Below, piece by piece: positions 1 through 12,539 of a stretch of 64,000 nucleotides of DNA. The stretch is from Rhyzopertha dominica (taxonomy: Eukaryota > Arthropoda > Insecta > Coleoptera > Bostrichidae): contig QCXZ01000003.1 of NCBI GenBank assembly GCA_025024175.1, positions 22,092,392 to 22,156,391 of the forward strand, in the 5' to 3' direction. Position 1 is the first letter of the stretch. Each line of letters begins with the position of its first letter. Under the pieces are notes generated by a model. It saw nothing but the letters and a program-made list of their open reading frames with translations. It had not been told where the DNA came from and did no database searches. The position numbers were made by a program, and so were the translations under genes.

Positions 1-1040
1 AACTTACACATACGAATAACTCCACTAAGGATATCGAATGTTAAACAACGAATTTAGCAATATTATAAGTTTATTTATAAGTTTAGAAACACTTGAAGGT
101 AAAAAAAGTACTTAATTTTTGAAAATAGAGCACCTAACTGTTCAGATCATATTGAAAGTTTATATTACATATCCCTATGTCACGTCCTCCTATTGGATGA
201 TCATTATTATGTGTTTCACTCTGAATAAGGTGATAACAAGAGCTAAAAATGTACAAATCTTACACTTGTTAGTTGCCGCCATCTACTGGTAAGATTTAGG
301 ACCTCTATTCTGAGAAGGCCATTTTTGTAGCATGACAGATGGCAAAGATCGTTATCCTTTAAAGTGGAATTATCCATACTTACACATATTAGCGCAGTTT
401 CTCACCGATTTGTATTATTTTATGGCAACTTAGACAAACAACTTTAGTACATTACTGGATCTGCGAAAAAGAATTTCTTTAATCGTTTCTTTGGCTAAGA
501 AGCCGGTTTAACATAAATTGCATACCAGTTATACGTCGTGTTTTATTGTGATATAAAACATTTAAACCTGAAAATCAGGAAACATGCCAACTGAATTAGT
601 ATTTAAAATATTTTATAATCCTAGAGTGTAATAGTATCGCTAGAAGGATTCTATAAGCAAAGTATTTTAAAATTTAACAGGCATGTATAATTTTTATCAT
701 TACAATAAGGAAATTTTAGCTTGTAGTAATCTCGGCATTATTACAGTTATCATAAGAAACTGGCGATTGTGTAATTGCTGAAATTGGAAAGATCTGGTCA
801 AATCCAAAACGAGAAGCAAAAACCAGTAGCAGGAAGCTTTCGGTTTTCAAAATTTTCAAAATAAAGTTTGTACTTTTAATTTTTGACTGAGCCATAACGT
901 GTTCAACATATATCTACTTATTATTACGTTCATAGCAGAATTATTTTACAATGTATAATTTTGGACTAAATCTTATTGTTTTAGGGAAGGAGAGAGTAGC
1001 AACTCAACTCCTTGTTGTATTAGAGCCACGGCCGCGTATA
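1..1040. other. AT-rich intergenic sequence, nothing recognised
   Basis: No long open frame, RNA gene or clear repeat structure was seen on either strand. Confidence 0.5.
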
Positions 1041-1489
1041 TCATAATTTTATGTTGGCACTTCCCCAATCTTGATCGAAGATTTCTTAGTACACATTGAG
1101 CCTGAGATACCAATGCCATTTCTGATGTAATATTCAGATTTAAATCGGTTAAGATAGACATTTGATTTATTTTCGTACATCTTCTCTTTTAGGCATCTCC
1201 AAGAGGAGTCCAGAGGATTCAGCTCTGAACTGCGTAGTGGTCAATTAATATCAACTCTTTGCGAAATGAGCTTATTTGGGGAATTCTGCTTCAATCGAAT
1301 GCTTTGTCCCTATTTTCTTGAAAGCAAGCATTTTTCACGGAAATAACTCAAAGGTGTACGAAAATAAGCCAAAGACACTAACGTATTTGAAACTGTATAT
1401 CACATCAAAAATGGCATCGGTATGTCAGGCTTTATATATACTTGTACTGAGAAATCTTGGATCAATATTAGAGAAGTCTCAGAATCATA
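1041..1489. repeat. Diverged inverted repeat, arms about 140 bp
   Basis: The reverse complement of 1041-1180 aligns with 1354-1489. Both arms share tacgaaaataa near one end, then atcagaaatggca against atcaaaaatggca, then gagaaatctt-type blocks. Identity is roughly 70% by eye. The spacer is about 170 bp. Short open frames on opposite strands (973-1161 and 1276-1587) resemble each other only because of this inversion, so I do not call them genes. The family is not recognised; an old foldback element or an inverted duplication are both possible. Confidence 0.6.
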
Positions 1490-2720
1490 ACAGACGAAAT
1501 TTACATAACATTATTTTTTGTAAAGTTTTTTTATTATTAATTTATTTAATTTTTAAACTGCACTCACACTTTCGGGGCAGCTGTTAGTTAATGCATTATT
1601 ACGGTATACTAAACAATTTATCTTTATTATTACAACAGATTGCTTTTGTATAAAACCTATTTACCTATTTCCTTTAAGTAGAAACAGTAGAAACATTTTA
1701 TAGACTATAAAAATACATTTTACAACTTTATTTGGTTGGATCTTTATTTGATAAACACAGACTGGTTGTCATTTTTTTACGGAAGTGAATACCAGTCTTA
1801 GGCTGCACAATGCTTGGCTTGCCCATAAAAGTGCGATATTACCTGAACATAAAGAAGTTTAAAAAAAAGGAGAATACTAGCTGATATTGATAGCGTTAGT
1901 CTGTCAGTCGGCCAGACTTAAAAATTTTGAGTACTGTACATATACGATTTGAATGTCTCCTTCACATTATGGTTTCACTTGTGTTGTTACTATGTACTGT
2001 GAAAATATGACTAGAAACGAGAGGCGCTCAAATAATAGATTTCACTACCAAATTGCTTCCCGCGCTAGTAGGTACTCTAATGATATTCACGCAGGCATTA
2101 AGAAAATGGTATACGCAAAATCGTGGGTTATCTAGAATAGACGCATTTATGGAAATTTCCTTAAATCCGATGTCATTGTTTATATATAATTTAGTCCAAT
2201 TTAGCTAAGCTTCTGTGATCGTGTTATTTGATGAGGGAAGACTGGAAAGTTCATTTCATATGCGATGAATTTTAGCAAAAATTATTATTTGTTCAAATAA
2301 AAGTGTGTACCAGCTAAACTGGAAGAAAATTTGTTAAATAACCTATTTTTCTAGGTTTCTTCAGCTGATACTTATGCTATTTATAAGTATCATACAAATC
2401 AAACTGACGAAGTCGTGGTCAGTCATACAGCTTAATTTGAGTTTAATTTTGGCCTAGAAATTGGCCTTTCCTAAAAACCTGTTTTATAATACATAGTGAA
2501 CTACATTGCTATATCAAAACAACTTTTTCTTGATTTAACAAAAATTTCTACCACTAGAATATTGATATTGGTATGAAACGGACAATATTGCAATACCTCA
2601 TGAAAGCATAGAAAATAAGCCACCATGTTCCATAAACACGATCGTTCTAGTTATTTATCATAATTAGAGTATTTGATTAGAATATATTTTACTGTATTGT
2701 GGATGACTAATCCCAATTTT
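1490..2720. other. Intergenic or intronic sequence, nothing recognised
   Basis: AT-rich sequence without a supportable gene. It may be intron of the downstream zinc-finger gene, because an acceptor-like site follows at 2732. Confidence 0.4.
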
Positions 2721-2732
2721 CTTCTTTTACAG
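2721..2732 (+). other. Probable 3' splice acceptor before the zinc-finger exon
   Basis: A pyrimidine run ending in ttttacag finishes at 2732, about 165 bases before the likely start codons. It is the best acceptor near the open frame. In the frame of the zinc-finger protein a stop (taa, 2746-2748) follows immediately, so if this acceptor is used the start of the exon is 5' UTR. In another frame it encodes a short strongly basic stretch of about 13 residues before a stop. Confidence 0.45.
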
Positions 2733-2898
2733 TTTTGTTTCGGCATAAAAGGAACCGCAACCGTCCAAAGTACCTGGTATAAACCAGTACCAGAGCCATC
2801 CAACGAGTTTACCGTGGCAGTATGCCAACGGCTGTTTCCTTGCGTCGAAGTTGCTGTCCACAGGGTCCGCGGCCCTCTGCCGCCACGCGCTGATGACG

Positions 2899-4353
2899 AT
2901 GGCTGAGACCGCTATTGAAACTACGACATCCCAACCGCCATCAGATAAAGCCGCGGCAACCTGCAACAACAATCATCCTCTCGTAGTCAACCACAACCAT
3001 CGACCTGTAGGAAAACAACGCAAACGGAAACGACTTAGTCAAGTCTTAGACAAATTGGCCAGTGTTCAACAGTTGCCAGAAGTACCAACGATAAATAATA
3101 ACATTCAGCACCTCTACAACAATAACAGTAAGGATGCAGAAAGCGGGGATTCGCTAAACCTGTCTAAACGTATGTCCGACGTATTCCGCTTCGACAGTGT
3201 CGATAAGGAAAAGTATGCAATTGACAAAGGTGGTACTACGGGCAGTGAAGACGAGGATGTCTTCAGTCCCGCAAGTTCCAGCAACAAATCTCCTCACAGC
3301 TCCAGCGATTCTCCAAGAATAAGCTTTAGTCCTCTCCGTTTGAAAGAGGATGACGCAAGTTCAAGTCCTCCGCTGCTTCGGTCGTCGACGTGTTCATGTT
3401 ACCACTGTGCCACTGGAGTTGGATCTGCTCATCATCCTCCACCTTTACATCCTTACGATCGTTTCTTTCCCGCATCGCCCATATCACCTTTAGCTCCAGC
3501 ATCACCCGCACCAACATCTTATAGTTTCGAGCGATACCTCCATTCAAAGTACCTGCCAGATATTTTTCGTCGAAGAAGCCATTCCGATTCTGATTTACCC
3601 TTGTGGTTTGAAGCGGCGAAGTTAGATAGGACGAGAGCACCACACGGATGGCCTCACCCGCTCACAATCCCAGGGAGAAACATAGATCAACAGTCATCAC
3701 CTCAAGATCTTCCGTTAGACCTGTCAATGAAAACCTCGAAGAACGAAAGAGTTGCAAGCCTAGAATGCATCATTCCTCCGCCCCTTCAGCTTCTACAGTC
3801 GGGCTTTCTACCTTCCCGCGGTGCGGTATCTGTACCTGTTGTAAAGGGAGATGTAGCATCGCCGACAACAAAAGAATCTGTGGCAACCCGCTACAATTTG
3901 GAAGTATCTCCAGTAGTGGAGGAGATGCCACCTGGATCAGACGTTGCATACGTTTGTCCAGTCTGCGGCCAAATGTTCAGCCTCCATGACCGACTAGCTA
4001 AACACATGGCATCGAGACACAAAAGTAGGCAAAGCCCGAGTGATTCTACGGCAAAAGCGTACCTGTGTGAAGTGTGTAACAGATCATTTGCACGTAGTGA
4101 TATGCTAACTCGACACATGCGTTTGCATACGGGAGTTAAGCCGTATACGTGTAGAGTATGTGGCCAAGTTTTCTCGCGATCTGACCATCTGTCAACTCAT
4201 CAACGAACTCATACAGGTGAAAAACCTTATAAGTGTCCTCAGTGTCCTTACGCTGCATGTCGGCGTGATATGATCACGCGTCATATGAGAACTCACGCGC
4301 GCTATGAGCCAGATACGCAAAATCCAGGTACGATTGTGAAAACTGAACATTAG
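2899..4353 (+). CDS. C2H2 zinc-finger transcription factor with CtBP-type motif
   Basis: Predicted nuclear DNA-binding regulator, 484 residues from the ATG at 2899. That ATG has A at -3 and G at +4; an in-frame ATG two codons earlier (2893) has a weaker context, and the frame stays open back to 2749. Four C-terminal C2H2 fingers are visible: about residues 351-374 (C353, C356, H369, H374), 388-410, 416-438 and 444-466. The last three are joined by TG-type linkers (TGVKPY, TGEKPY). PLDLS at 272-276 is the classic binding motif for the co-repressor CtBP. A basic KQRKRKRL cluster near residue 40 could be a nuclear signal. The middle is Ser/Pro-rich and low complexity. The finger series RSDHLSTHQRTH then RRDMITRHMRTH is distinctive, but I cannot name the orthologue with certainty; a sugarbabe-like factor is one guess. 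Upstream exons probably exist further left or outside the window. Confidence 0.9.
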   Translation: MAETAIETTTSQPPSDKAAATCNNNHPLVVNHNHRPVGKQRKRKRLSQVLDKLASVQQLPEVPTINNNIQHLYNNNSKDAESGDSLNLSKRMSDVFRFDSVDKEKYAIDKGGTTGSEDEDVFSPASSSNKSPHSSSDSPRISFSPLRLKEDDASSSPPLLRSSTCSCYHCATGVGSAHHPPPLHPYDRFFPASPISPLAPASPAPTSYSFERYLHSKYLPDIFRRRSHSDSDLPLWFEAAKLDRTRAPHGWPHPLTIPGRNIDQQSSPQDLPLDLSMKTSKNERVASLECIIPPPLQLLQSGFLPSRGAVSVPVVKGDVASPTTKESVATRYNLEVSPVVEEMPPGSDVAYVCPVCGQMFSLHDRLAKHMASRHKSRQSPSDSTAKAYLCEVCNRSFARSDMLTRHMRLHTGVKPYTCRVCGQVFSRSDHLSTHQRTHTGEKPYKCPQCPYAACRRDMITRHMRTHARYEPDTQNPGTIVKTEH

Positions 4354-5552
4354 CGGCGCGTCATTGTAAGGCTGTAATGCTTTGTTTAAACATTTACTTT
4401 GAAAGTTTCATTTACGCGTTACGACAACTGGTCACAGAGGCTTCAAATGCTCTGCATAGGTTGAGGATTTATGTTATAGCGTGGATGCCACTCGTTCAGC
4501 TTTCGTACCTCAGTGAGTAAAAACGCGTTTAATTCCTAGTACATATTATGCATTAAGCGACATTTTTGTCAGTAAAATTTTAATTTTTGTACAAGAATTG
4601 CAAGCTTCAAAGTAGTGCCTAGTGCTTAATTTATAAGATTACTTGGTAAGTATCGCAACTGAACATTCTCATCATCAAGATTCTAAAGAGTTCTTTTGAC
4701 ATTGGTTTGGAAGACATTTCCTTCCACTGCATTTTCTATTCAGACATCCAGAACCCTGAAATAAATTTTAATAGGTCGTTGAAAAAAATTATATGAAATT
4801 GAAGGTGTTTAAGTATTTCAATTTCAGATCTTCAAAAGATCCACTACTCGCTTTTTTATAATTTATAGTATGTATTCTAAAAGGTATCAACAAATTATAA
4901 CCAGTGCAGAAAGAGATATTGAAAAAGCGTTGCTTTAGTCTATATTTTTATTAAATTAGCATCTATATTATGTATTTTTATCACGAAATTTTTACGCTTC
5001 GGTTAGTCATTAGATTATATCGTTGACACAACAAAATATATTACGGCAACCTAGTCAGGATCTTTTCCTAGTCAAAATGCTGTTATTAAGAACAAAAATC
5101 CGCCATAAAGATGAAATCTCAAATTGTGTTAGGAGTTTATTCTAACTGGCGTGGCATCTATGCTTAACTAATACCGCAACCTAGCAGAAATTGCTTCTCA
5201 TTTTGAAAGAAGTGGNATGCAGTACAAAATAATATACCCAATTATTCGGCATTTACACCGCGTAAAGAACCTACAAAATAAATTATTGGGTGTTTCAAAG
5301 ACGTTATCCTGTCAGTTGTGTAATATATCTAATTGTTATGAAATTCAGGCATTCACAATCTTCGATTTATACTTTTTGACTACCATGTTATTTTATTACG
5401 AGTTAATTATAAAACCATATTTGAGTCTACTGAATTAGACACAGAAACATAAATATAATTTTGAAGTTTTATGAGTATTAATCACTTCAACAAGTCAAGA
5501 TCCTCAGTAGTATTAATTTGTCAAACCTCCGTAAAGCATCTATATTTAAGTA
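4354..5552 (+). other. Probable 3' UTR then intergenic sequence
   Basis: The sequence following the zinc-finger stop codon contains aataaa at 4760-4765, a candidate polyadenylation signal that would give a 3' UTR of about 400 bases. No further gene is supportable; the small frame at 5217-5438 has no recognisable content. Confidence 0.4.
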
Positions 5553-5726
5553 TACCCCCGAACAAAATTATCGCACCACTTAAATTTTGTATGTTTCTTT
5601 ATTTTCTCACTTATCAAAACACTAAATGGACGAGATTTTAATAAAAAAAATAAGCGAATAGGTTTATTTAAAATAAAAGAACGAAAACGTAACAACTATG
5701 TCCCGTTAGATACAAAAAACTATAGA

Positions 5727-5940
5727 TACTAGTGTTGCCTCCCCTTACTACAGTAACTTCTCTGAGCCTTTGCAGCATCCTGACAATTAAGTTTGGCTTT
5801 CTTCGTGAGAAATATTATGTCATTCTGCTATAGCTGCGGAACTCATCTGAACAAAATTTTCAGAAGCAGATTGTCTTTTCAGAATACCGCATTTTAACAT
5901 GTCCCCGGCATGTTCTATGAGATTAAGATCTGGGCGTTTT
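5727..5940 (-). pseudogene. Tc1-like transposase, C-terminal fragment
   Basis: The minus strand reads RPDLNLIEHAGDMLK, corresponding to the conserved SPDLNPIEH.W..LK block that holds the last part of the DDE domain. It is followed in another frame by RMLQRLREVTVVRGGNTS, the standard end of this family (SMPRR...VI..RGG.T). At least one stop and one frameshift separate the two parts, so the sequence is dead. Confidence 0.7.
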
Positions 5941-5959
5941 CTTATCTAACATTTCTTAA

Positions 5960-6184
5960 TTACCTTTGGAGCTCAACACCAGTTGTAGTACAATCTCTTA
6001 ACGCACCAATCTGTAAAAAAACGTCATTCCTGGGAATAGTAACTATGGAACGACCCTGTACTTGTCTCCCTGCATGATCCAGTCTTTTGGAATCAATAGA
6101 AACAACATATCGGGTACCTTTGTCCTTCTTTAACAAGAGTGGTGCCCGAATAGCTACATGTCTTTTTTCTAAAATTTTAAACAA
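5960..6184 (-). pseudogene. Tc1-like transposase, N-terminal HTH fragment
   Basis: The reading frame ends with a segment GR..VTIPRND.....GALRD..TTGVELQ. This matches the familiar end of the first DNA-binding region of Tc1-type transposases (GRPRKTTPRDDRYI..ALRNR..TA.ELQ). The following catalytic domain is missing and the frame stops at the deletion. It is a relic inside the element at 5553-6319. Confidence 0.65.
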
Positions 6185-6319
6185 GTTCAGATGTTTAACA
6201 ATTTTTTATTTATTTTCTTCTTAAGTTACCTTAGATCACTGATAATTAACGTACATACCCTCTGAGATAAAATAAAATTCAAAGTAATGAGTGGTGCAAT
6301 AATTTTATCCTGGAGTGTA

Positions 6320-8143
6320 TTATAAAAATATTTTACAAATGTGCACGTCAAACTTACGACGCCATAATTTACAGAAACAAAAGGGTTACTTTTGAAACAC
6401 TTACTATATACTGTAATTTTCAAATAATACTAATGGGCACTTAATGTGAGCACCTAGTAGATTATAGTTCAAACAAATCTTCTTCATCAAATTGTACCTG
6501 TATACACAGAAAGAGAGAAAGGTGCTGCATTCTAATGTTAAATGAATTAATGTAAGCAACGGATCTCATTTCATTCCATTCTTAAGAGGCTGCCATCCTG
6601 CTGATATGGGTCACCATAATCGGCATCCTTTCCGTGCCAAATATTACGTGGCCAGTGGCAACGACTTATTATGCCAAAATCTTGCTCGCACTTGTTTTTA
6701 TACACGTTGTTTTTCTTGTTTAATGGCGTTTCAGTCGACGCTACTGATCGTTTAAATGTTTTCTCTTTGACTGAACCTGCTTAAGATGTCGTTTCTTGTT
6801 GTCATAACTGTTGAATTTAAAAAAATGTATTTAGCACACTGGCAACTCTAATGGCGCAATGTACCTGTGGACTAGCGATTTATCGCGTAATATCTGCAAA
6901 TGTTTGTGTACCAAGACTTTTTATATCGAAGACCGATAACAAGCAAATAACAAATTTGCTTTTGTTTTTATGCTCTACTAAGCTATGAAGGTATACCACT
7001 GTGATATTTGTACATTTCTAACATTTATTTTTATGAAAAGAATCTTCTAAGTTTCTCTATTTTTGATATCCAGTTTAGATACGAAATAAATGTGGATTTG
7101 TTATTTGCTTATTTGCTGTAGTTTTTGATTAGGGCATTTTGATAAATCCGTGATAAGTACACATTGTTATTGTTTACAGAGAAGTGTCTGTATTGCTGTG
7201 CCAGAAATTTGTAATATATCACAATTTGTTACCTGTGTGTCCCCCAAAATATGTTGCGCAATGTAAGCTCTACTTTCAGAATGTGCCACGTCTTAGTTTA
7301 TTTTTCACTTTTAATCACTATTCTGAAAATACTGCGAGTTATTTAAGTTTATTATTTATTTTAAGTTAGAAGTTGAGTGTTCAGTTTTGTTAATTAAATA
7401 GGTTTTAAACCTAAGATTTGTAGTTCTTTCGAATAGTTTGTGTGGATATATTTATTTATTTCGTTCCGAAAATGGTGATGTAGTTATATTTTGATGCATG
7501 TACAAAGACATACCTACTTAATTTTGTTAATTTTGTATTTAATGACTTGTAAGTTTATGCAACTTTGATTCTGTGAATCTATTACACAATTCCTGAATTC
7601 TTGCTCAGTTGTTGTCATTTCGTGAACATAAACAATAAAAATTGGTTGAATTTGTCAATAAGCTTTTCATTTGTAAAGCACCTGTAACTGTACTTTATTT
7701 AAAAAAAATACTGAAAACTCATAATTAACCAAACCTAGTTCGGCCTTCTGCTAGGCGCTATTACTTCCACATCTAACGGATGGGAAGTACTGTATCCCGA
7801 AAAATCTCAATCGCTTTAAAATGTTCGAAAACATCCAAAAACAAAATTTGAGCAAAAAATTCTTGTTTGTCTGTTTATCTATAAGCCTGTGGACGCGATA
7901 ACTTTCGAACTACTACTCAACTACCCAAAGGGAATTGTTTTTGGGGTAAGTAGGGTACAGGAAAGAGGGTGAAATTGGGGAGTAACCCTTTTTGCAAATT
8001 TTTCTTTTTTTTTAGTATGTTATTAGTATTTTAATTGCGAGTATTTTTTATTCCTATAAATTTTCGGTGCAGCACACGGTTTGGAAGATATTAGCAAAAA
8101 AGCGTCACTTAAAGAAAACGTCTCGGAGAGCTAATAGTATTAA
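6320..8143. other. Intergenic, with an unclassified dispersed-type repeat
   Basis: No gene is supportable. Around 7740-7960 the sequence contains the stretch gtttgtctgtttatctataagcc and ataactttcgaac, wording that recurs in dispersed insect repeats; I could not place it in a family. Confidence 0.35.
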
Positions 8144-8873
8144 GTTAGATTCCCACTAATGCAGCACGACACGATGCGTTGCAGCGCGGCGCGACACTGC
8201 ACGATGCTTCATTTTTTGGTAGCTATTCCCATTTGTGTGGCAGTGTCCGGCAGAACCAGAAGTTTAATAAAACTTTATCATCATTATATATATTATTAAT
8301 TAGATAAATATAATAAAAAAATAATAATCACTATATATACAATTAATAACATACAATGTGCACGCCAGAAGTTAATTACACGTCTACATCGTCGTCATCG
8401 GACAATTTATTGATCAGCTATTGTATGTGATGAACACGAAGAAAATAAAAGAAAAGAAGAAAAAGGCGAAACCATTGGGTTCACGATATATTTCATGCAA
8501 GAATGGAATAGGGTGAATTTCACACACTTTTTAGAAAATTCCAGGAGTATGAACGCAAATTTTGTAAACATCATAGAATGTCTTCCAAAAAACTCAGTGA
8601 ATTGTACAATATTGTACGCGTTCCACTAACGGAACATCACACAAAGTTTCGGTTGAGCATTCCACTTCTGTTCGGCACAAGCAGCAGCGTGCGTCAATTG
8701 ACGCATGGAAACGTACACCAGTGAATTGAAATTTTGCTGCAGCGTACCGCGCCGTGCTGCTTAGATGGGAACGGTATCATTTAAATACATGTAAACAATT
8801 CTAAACAACATTTTGCTGCATCGTAACGTGCCGTGCCGTGCCGCACTGTGCTGCGTAAGTGGGAATCGGCCTT
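8144..8873 (+). mobile_element. PIF/Harbinger element, internally deleted (730 bp)
   Basis: Inverted termini share GATTCCCACT followed by GCAGCAC and repeated GCGGC/CACGGC-type blocks: the left end is at 8146-8200 and the right end is its complement at 8810-8870. TAA lies on both sides (8141-8143 and 8874-8876), the 3-bp TWA target duplication typical of PIF/Harbinger. A piece of the transposase N-terminus lies inside. The long GC-rich subterminal repeats stand out against the AT-rich surroundings. Confidence 0.82.
8475..8619 (+). pseudogene. Harbinger transposase N-terminal fragment
   Basis: The translation includes WVHDIFHARME and, after an in-frame stop, GEFHTLFRKFQEYERKF then HHRMSSKKLSELY. 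This is the WVHPIN...GEFHTLF..L..D..KF...FRMS...F..L block found near the start of HARBI1-like DDE transposases. The catalytic region is gone. It explains the surrounding 730-bp element as a deletion derivative. Confidence 0.75.
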
Positions 8874-8876
8874 TAA

Positions 8877-11800
8877 TATCTAGTCTTTCTACAATGCGGA
8901 TCAGTTGAAGGGAAGAAGATCTGCATGTCCTTTAGTAAAACGCTCATCGCGCACCATAATTATTGTACTGCGCCTCTTTCACTCCTTATTTATCAGTCAG
9001 ATTCAAAAATCAAGGTATTTTCAGCAAATTATTGTAGACTTTTTTATAGCCTTAAAATACACATCTTTTTATTTAATTTTAACAACTCAACGGGAAATTC
9101 TTAGGTATTGACGAAATAAGATACTATTCTTACAGCCTTTTGTATCTGTTCGCTTGAGATATTTGAAAACACACGACTAATTTTATGATCAGTGTAGCGT
9201 TTCCAAAACCATTACGTTGGTATCATTTATATAATGAACACCTCTATAGGTATACGCCGCGAAAGTAAACCGCTTTATTATGTAGTTAAATTACTGTGAC
9301 GTACATATAGTGATAGAAAGTAAAGTGATAGAACCGTCACCTGTAAAGCACTTACAACGCAGTGTACATAAATAAGGCAGCAGCTGTTTTTATTTCTATT
9401 ATAAGTAATCTGTCCCGATGGGTAAACCTCAATATGGTGCACTAAACAGCGAAAACCGAGAAAAAATGCAAGCGCAGTTATTATTTAATGCACGAATGCA
9501 ACAGAAAGAATCTACGTATATCATTAAGCGTAGTGCCTTTTATTCAACAGAGTGTTTGTACTATAGTATAATCCAAATAAAATGCAAAGACAACGGAGCA
9601 GGCAAAGGAACAAATACATCCTTATTGAGGTCCCAGAGTTCCATTGACGCACCAAGGTACGCTGTCGACTGAAGTGTTTCTTTCGGGCAGCGATCGCGCC
9701 GGCCTATTGATGTCCCGAAATACTCCCGCTATAGATATAGATATTTTATATTAAATAGGAAAATTATTGCAAAATCTAATGAAATCTTGTCGAATTTGGG
9801 GGATCTTATATATTCGAGGAAATCATGGGAAAGTCAAAGCCACCGGTGATAAAGTAATTTTAATTTTATGCATCCAGGGCGCTTATGGAAATTATCGATT
9901 AAAGCAGTTTGCCGCCTCCCAAGGAAATAACACAACTATTGCTTTGACATATACTTGTTTTTTCGATATATTTTGATATGAAAAAACCCGTAGGAGTTTT
10001 ATCAACGTATTCTGTAGTGTTTTATGGGATAATCAACTTTAATGTTGCAGAAAGCTCACATTTCGGAGCTGTGGGGTGACACGGTTTCGTATATCTTGTA
10101 GGTTATGTATCGTATTTGTGAGGTTGTGGCTACACTGCACTACACTAATCCTGTTAAATAATTGTACTCTGATAGACTGAAAGATATTTTTAGCCTGACG
10201 CAGTGGGAAAATTCACAAACTAAACAATATTAACGTTAGCTGCACTACACGAAGCTTCCACAGTGCAAGGATGTAGAGTGTAAAGGTAGAGGTTACTAAA
10301 AACCTACTATACCAACAATTATTGTTATTTCTTACCTTTGAAAGAAAAATAGAACCGTAAATTGTTGGCAAATCGTTATAAAGCCATCAATTTCGTGACT
10401 AACTTGATCTCCAACCTTCTGTACTATCGTGCTAATTCATGTTGAGTGATCACCGTGCTTATTGTAGCTTGGCAGCAGTTACAAAAAGGCGGCACAAAGA
10501 GTTCAAAAATCAACGCCGCTTGCGTTGCATGAATCATTTATAGAAAGCCTGTATTATGATGCTTGCAGACGTTGGCATTGTCAGCGAATCTTCAGGAATT
10601 CTCAGTTACAGTTACTTGAAACACAACACATCAGTTATTTCACACGTAAGATGCATGCACTCGCAAGGCAGGATTTGATGGGAAATGCAAGCACATTACG
10701 CCTGCGTTGCTGTTTTGCAATAGGTTACTTTAAACAGTTCCATTTACAATTACTCCTGCAATATCAAGTGCAAAACACTTTTGACTTGCTTCTTTTACTA
10801 TCATTTTTTGTAAGGAATTTCATTGTATTAGTAAGATTCACGATATTAACTACAACTTCATTAAAAGTACAAGGTATTACACAGCACAAAAGCTTTAAAA
10901 CACGCCCAAAAGCATCCACGTGCGTACGCTCACATAATAGTTGTCAAAAACAACACCAGGGAGGATGCGTGTTGCTAAGCTGGAATCACGAATGAAGGTA
11001 GGATGTTATGTTGACACGGCTTTTCCAAATGCTTATTTCAGAACAATTAGAAATTTTTTATGAGCCTCTGTTAATAGCATATAACCTACATGTTGTAAAT
11101 ACTAAGTAACAGTAGGCAATTAACTAAATTTGCATTTGCACTACACCATCCAAATATTTGAAGCTTTTTGAGTTGGAGCTAAGCAAAACCATCCACTGAT
11201 TGATATGTTATTTTAATTATGGGGTGCATTCTAAAATTAAATTAAAATAATAAATTTGGATTTGTCTTCTCCAAGATACAAGATAAAATGTCAGGAGGGC
11301 ACTTTGTTAGAAGGCATGATGAAAAACTTAAAGCAACAGTAACTAGTGATAAAGTATACAATACGGTAAGTGCGGTTGTTCCTCATTCAGAAAGGATTCA
11401 GCCTAGCCAAAATTGGAACTATAGTTCGAATTGGACGAGATTTAAAGGATGAGCGATATGCGGTATCACAACTCCTCCATGTCTATATTAGTGACAAGAA
11501 GAAAGTGATTTTAAGTGATAATATGGATTTATTTAAATGGCCATCAAGCGAAGGATGAGGACGGCGGGAAAAGGGATGCATTTATTGTTTACTATTATGT
11601 GGAGGTAAATTGTGCAGAAGCAGCTTGTCAAGTTGTCATAACTATCGATGCTCAAATCTGTTGACAGCGTTCAGTTCATTTAAAACTAGCAGGTGTCTCT
11701 GGAAACGTTATCGAGATATATCACTTTACTATATATACGAGTATTATTACAGTAGGTACCGAAACAGACCGCCATTTTAGTGTAAAATAGAAGAGGAAAA

Positions 11801-12539
11801 TTTCAGTGTTTATAAAGGACCTATTTAACCTAACCTTAAAGGTTAGAGAACTGTCAGATATAAGACTATTGTTTAGTTTTTTTGTGGTTTTGATAGTAGG
11901 CTAATCAGTGTCAAGTTGTTAAAAAAACAGAGCGAAAAAAGATTTAAGTTTAATATGAATTTTACACGGTCCTTCGGCTGAATTTGAATTAGAGTGGTTA
12001 CTATAAGAAAGGAAGAACTGTTGTTGCTGTTAATTATTTATTTGGAAAAGAAAATTAGTTTCCTACATGTCAGAAAAACTAAGAACAAAGCGTTCAAATG
12101 CAGGACAACATAATTGGTTGAACGAACGCTAAATATGGAAAACTGTAGAGCAGCTTTTGGAGCTAGTAGAATAGAACAAAATTCTACAAAACTAATGGAA
12201 TGTACCACAGGAGAATTAAATAATTTAATGTTAATTTAATTAGTTGAGAATCTGAAATAACTCGAAAGCTATATAATAATAATATAATATAATATATAAC
12301 TAAATCGTGTAGGCGCAGGACGCGCTAACCGGAGCATGCAGCACTGCATAACATAAGCAAGAACAATCCGCGCTGTAACGACCGCAACAAACAAACTTCA
12401 GCTTCGTATTCAGAAGGTCATTTTCTGAGGGTGTGCAAAATTTCCATGATGACTAATCCGGGATAGTCTTGAGTTAGGAGGGTATTGGTTCTCTTGGCAG
12501 ATTCACCTATTCAATGAGGATGGGCTTCTGAAAATAAGG
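8877..12539. other. Long gene-poor stretch, nothing firmly recognised
   Basis: Several short open frames occur (for example 10525-10995, 156 codons from a non-ATG start), but none shows a known motif, good codon structure or splice context. No terminal repeats were found. I would not annotate a gene here. Confidence 0.4.

Larger units (their letters stand above)
5553..6319 (-). mobile_element. Tc1/mariner-like element, internally deleted
   Basis: Terminal inverted repeats are visible: aaaattatcgcaccact near 5570 matches the reverse complement of the stretch near 6285-6305, with a second related outer block at each end. TA dinucleotides lie at both borders. On the minus strand the element holds both an N-terminal piece and a C-terminal piece of a Tc1-type transposase but not the catalytic middle. 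At about 767 bp it is half the usual length of a Tc1 element and cannot be autonomous. Confidence 0.75.

Noticed and set aside
1276..1587. 103-codon frame as a gene
   Set aside because: It and the opposite-strand frame 973-1161 come from an inverted repeat and end in AT-rich sequence.
3326..4118. Frames overlapping the zinc-finger exon in other frames and on the minus strand
   Set aside because: The zinc-finger frame shows clear domains; these are shadows of its codon structure.
10525..10995. 156-codon frame as a gene
   Set aside because: Starts at a non-ATG codon, has no motif, and its composition matches surrounding non-coding sequence.
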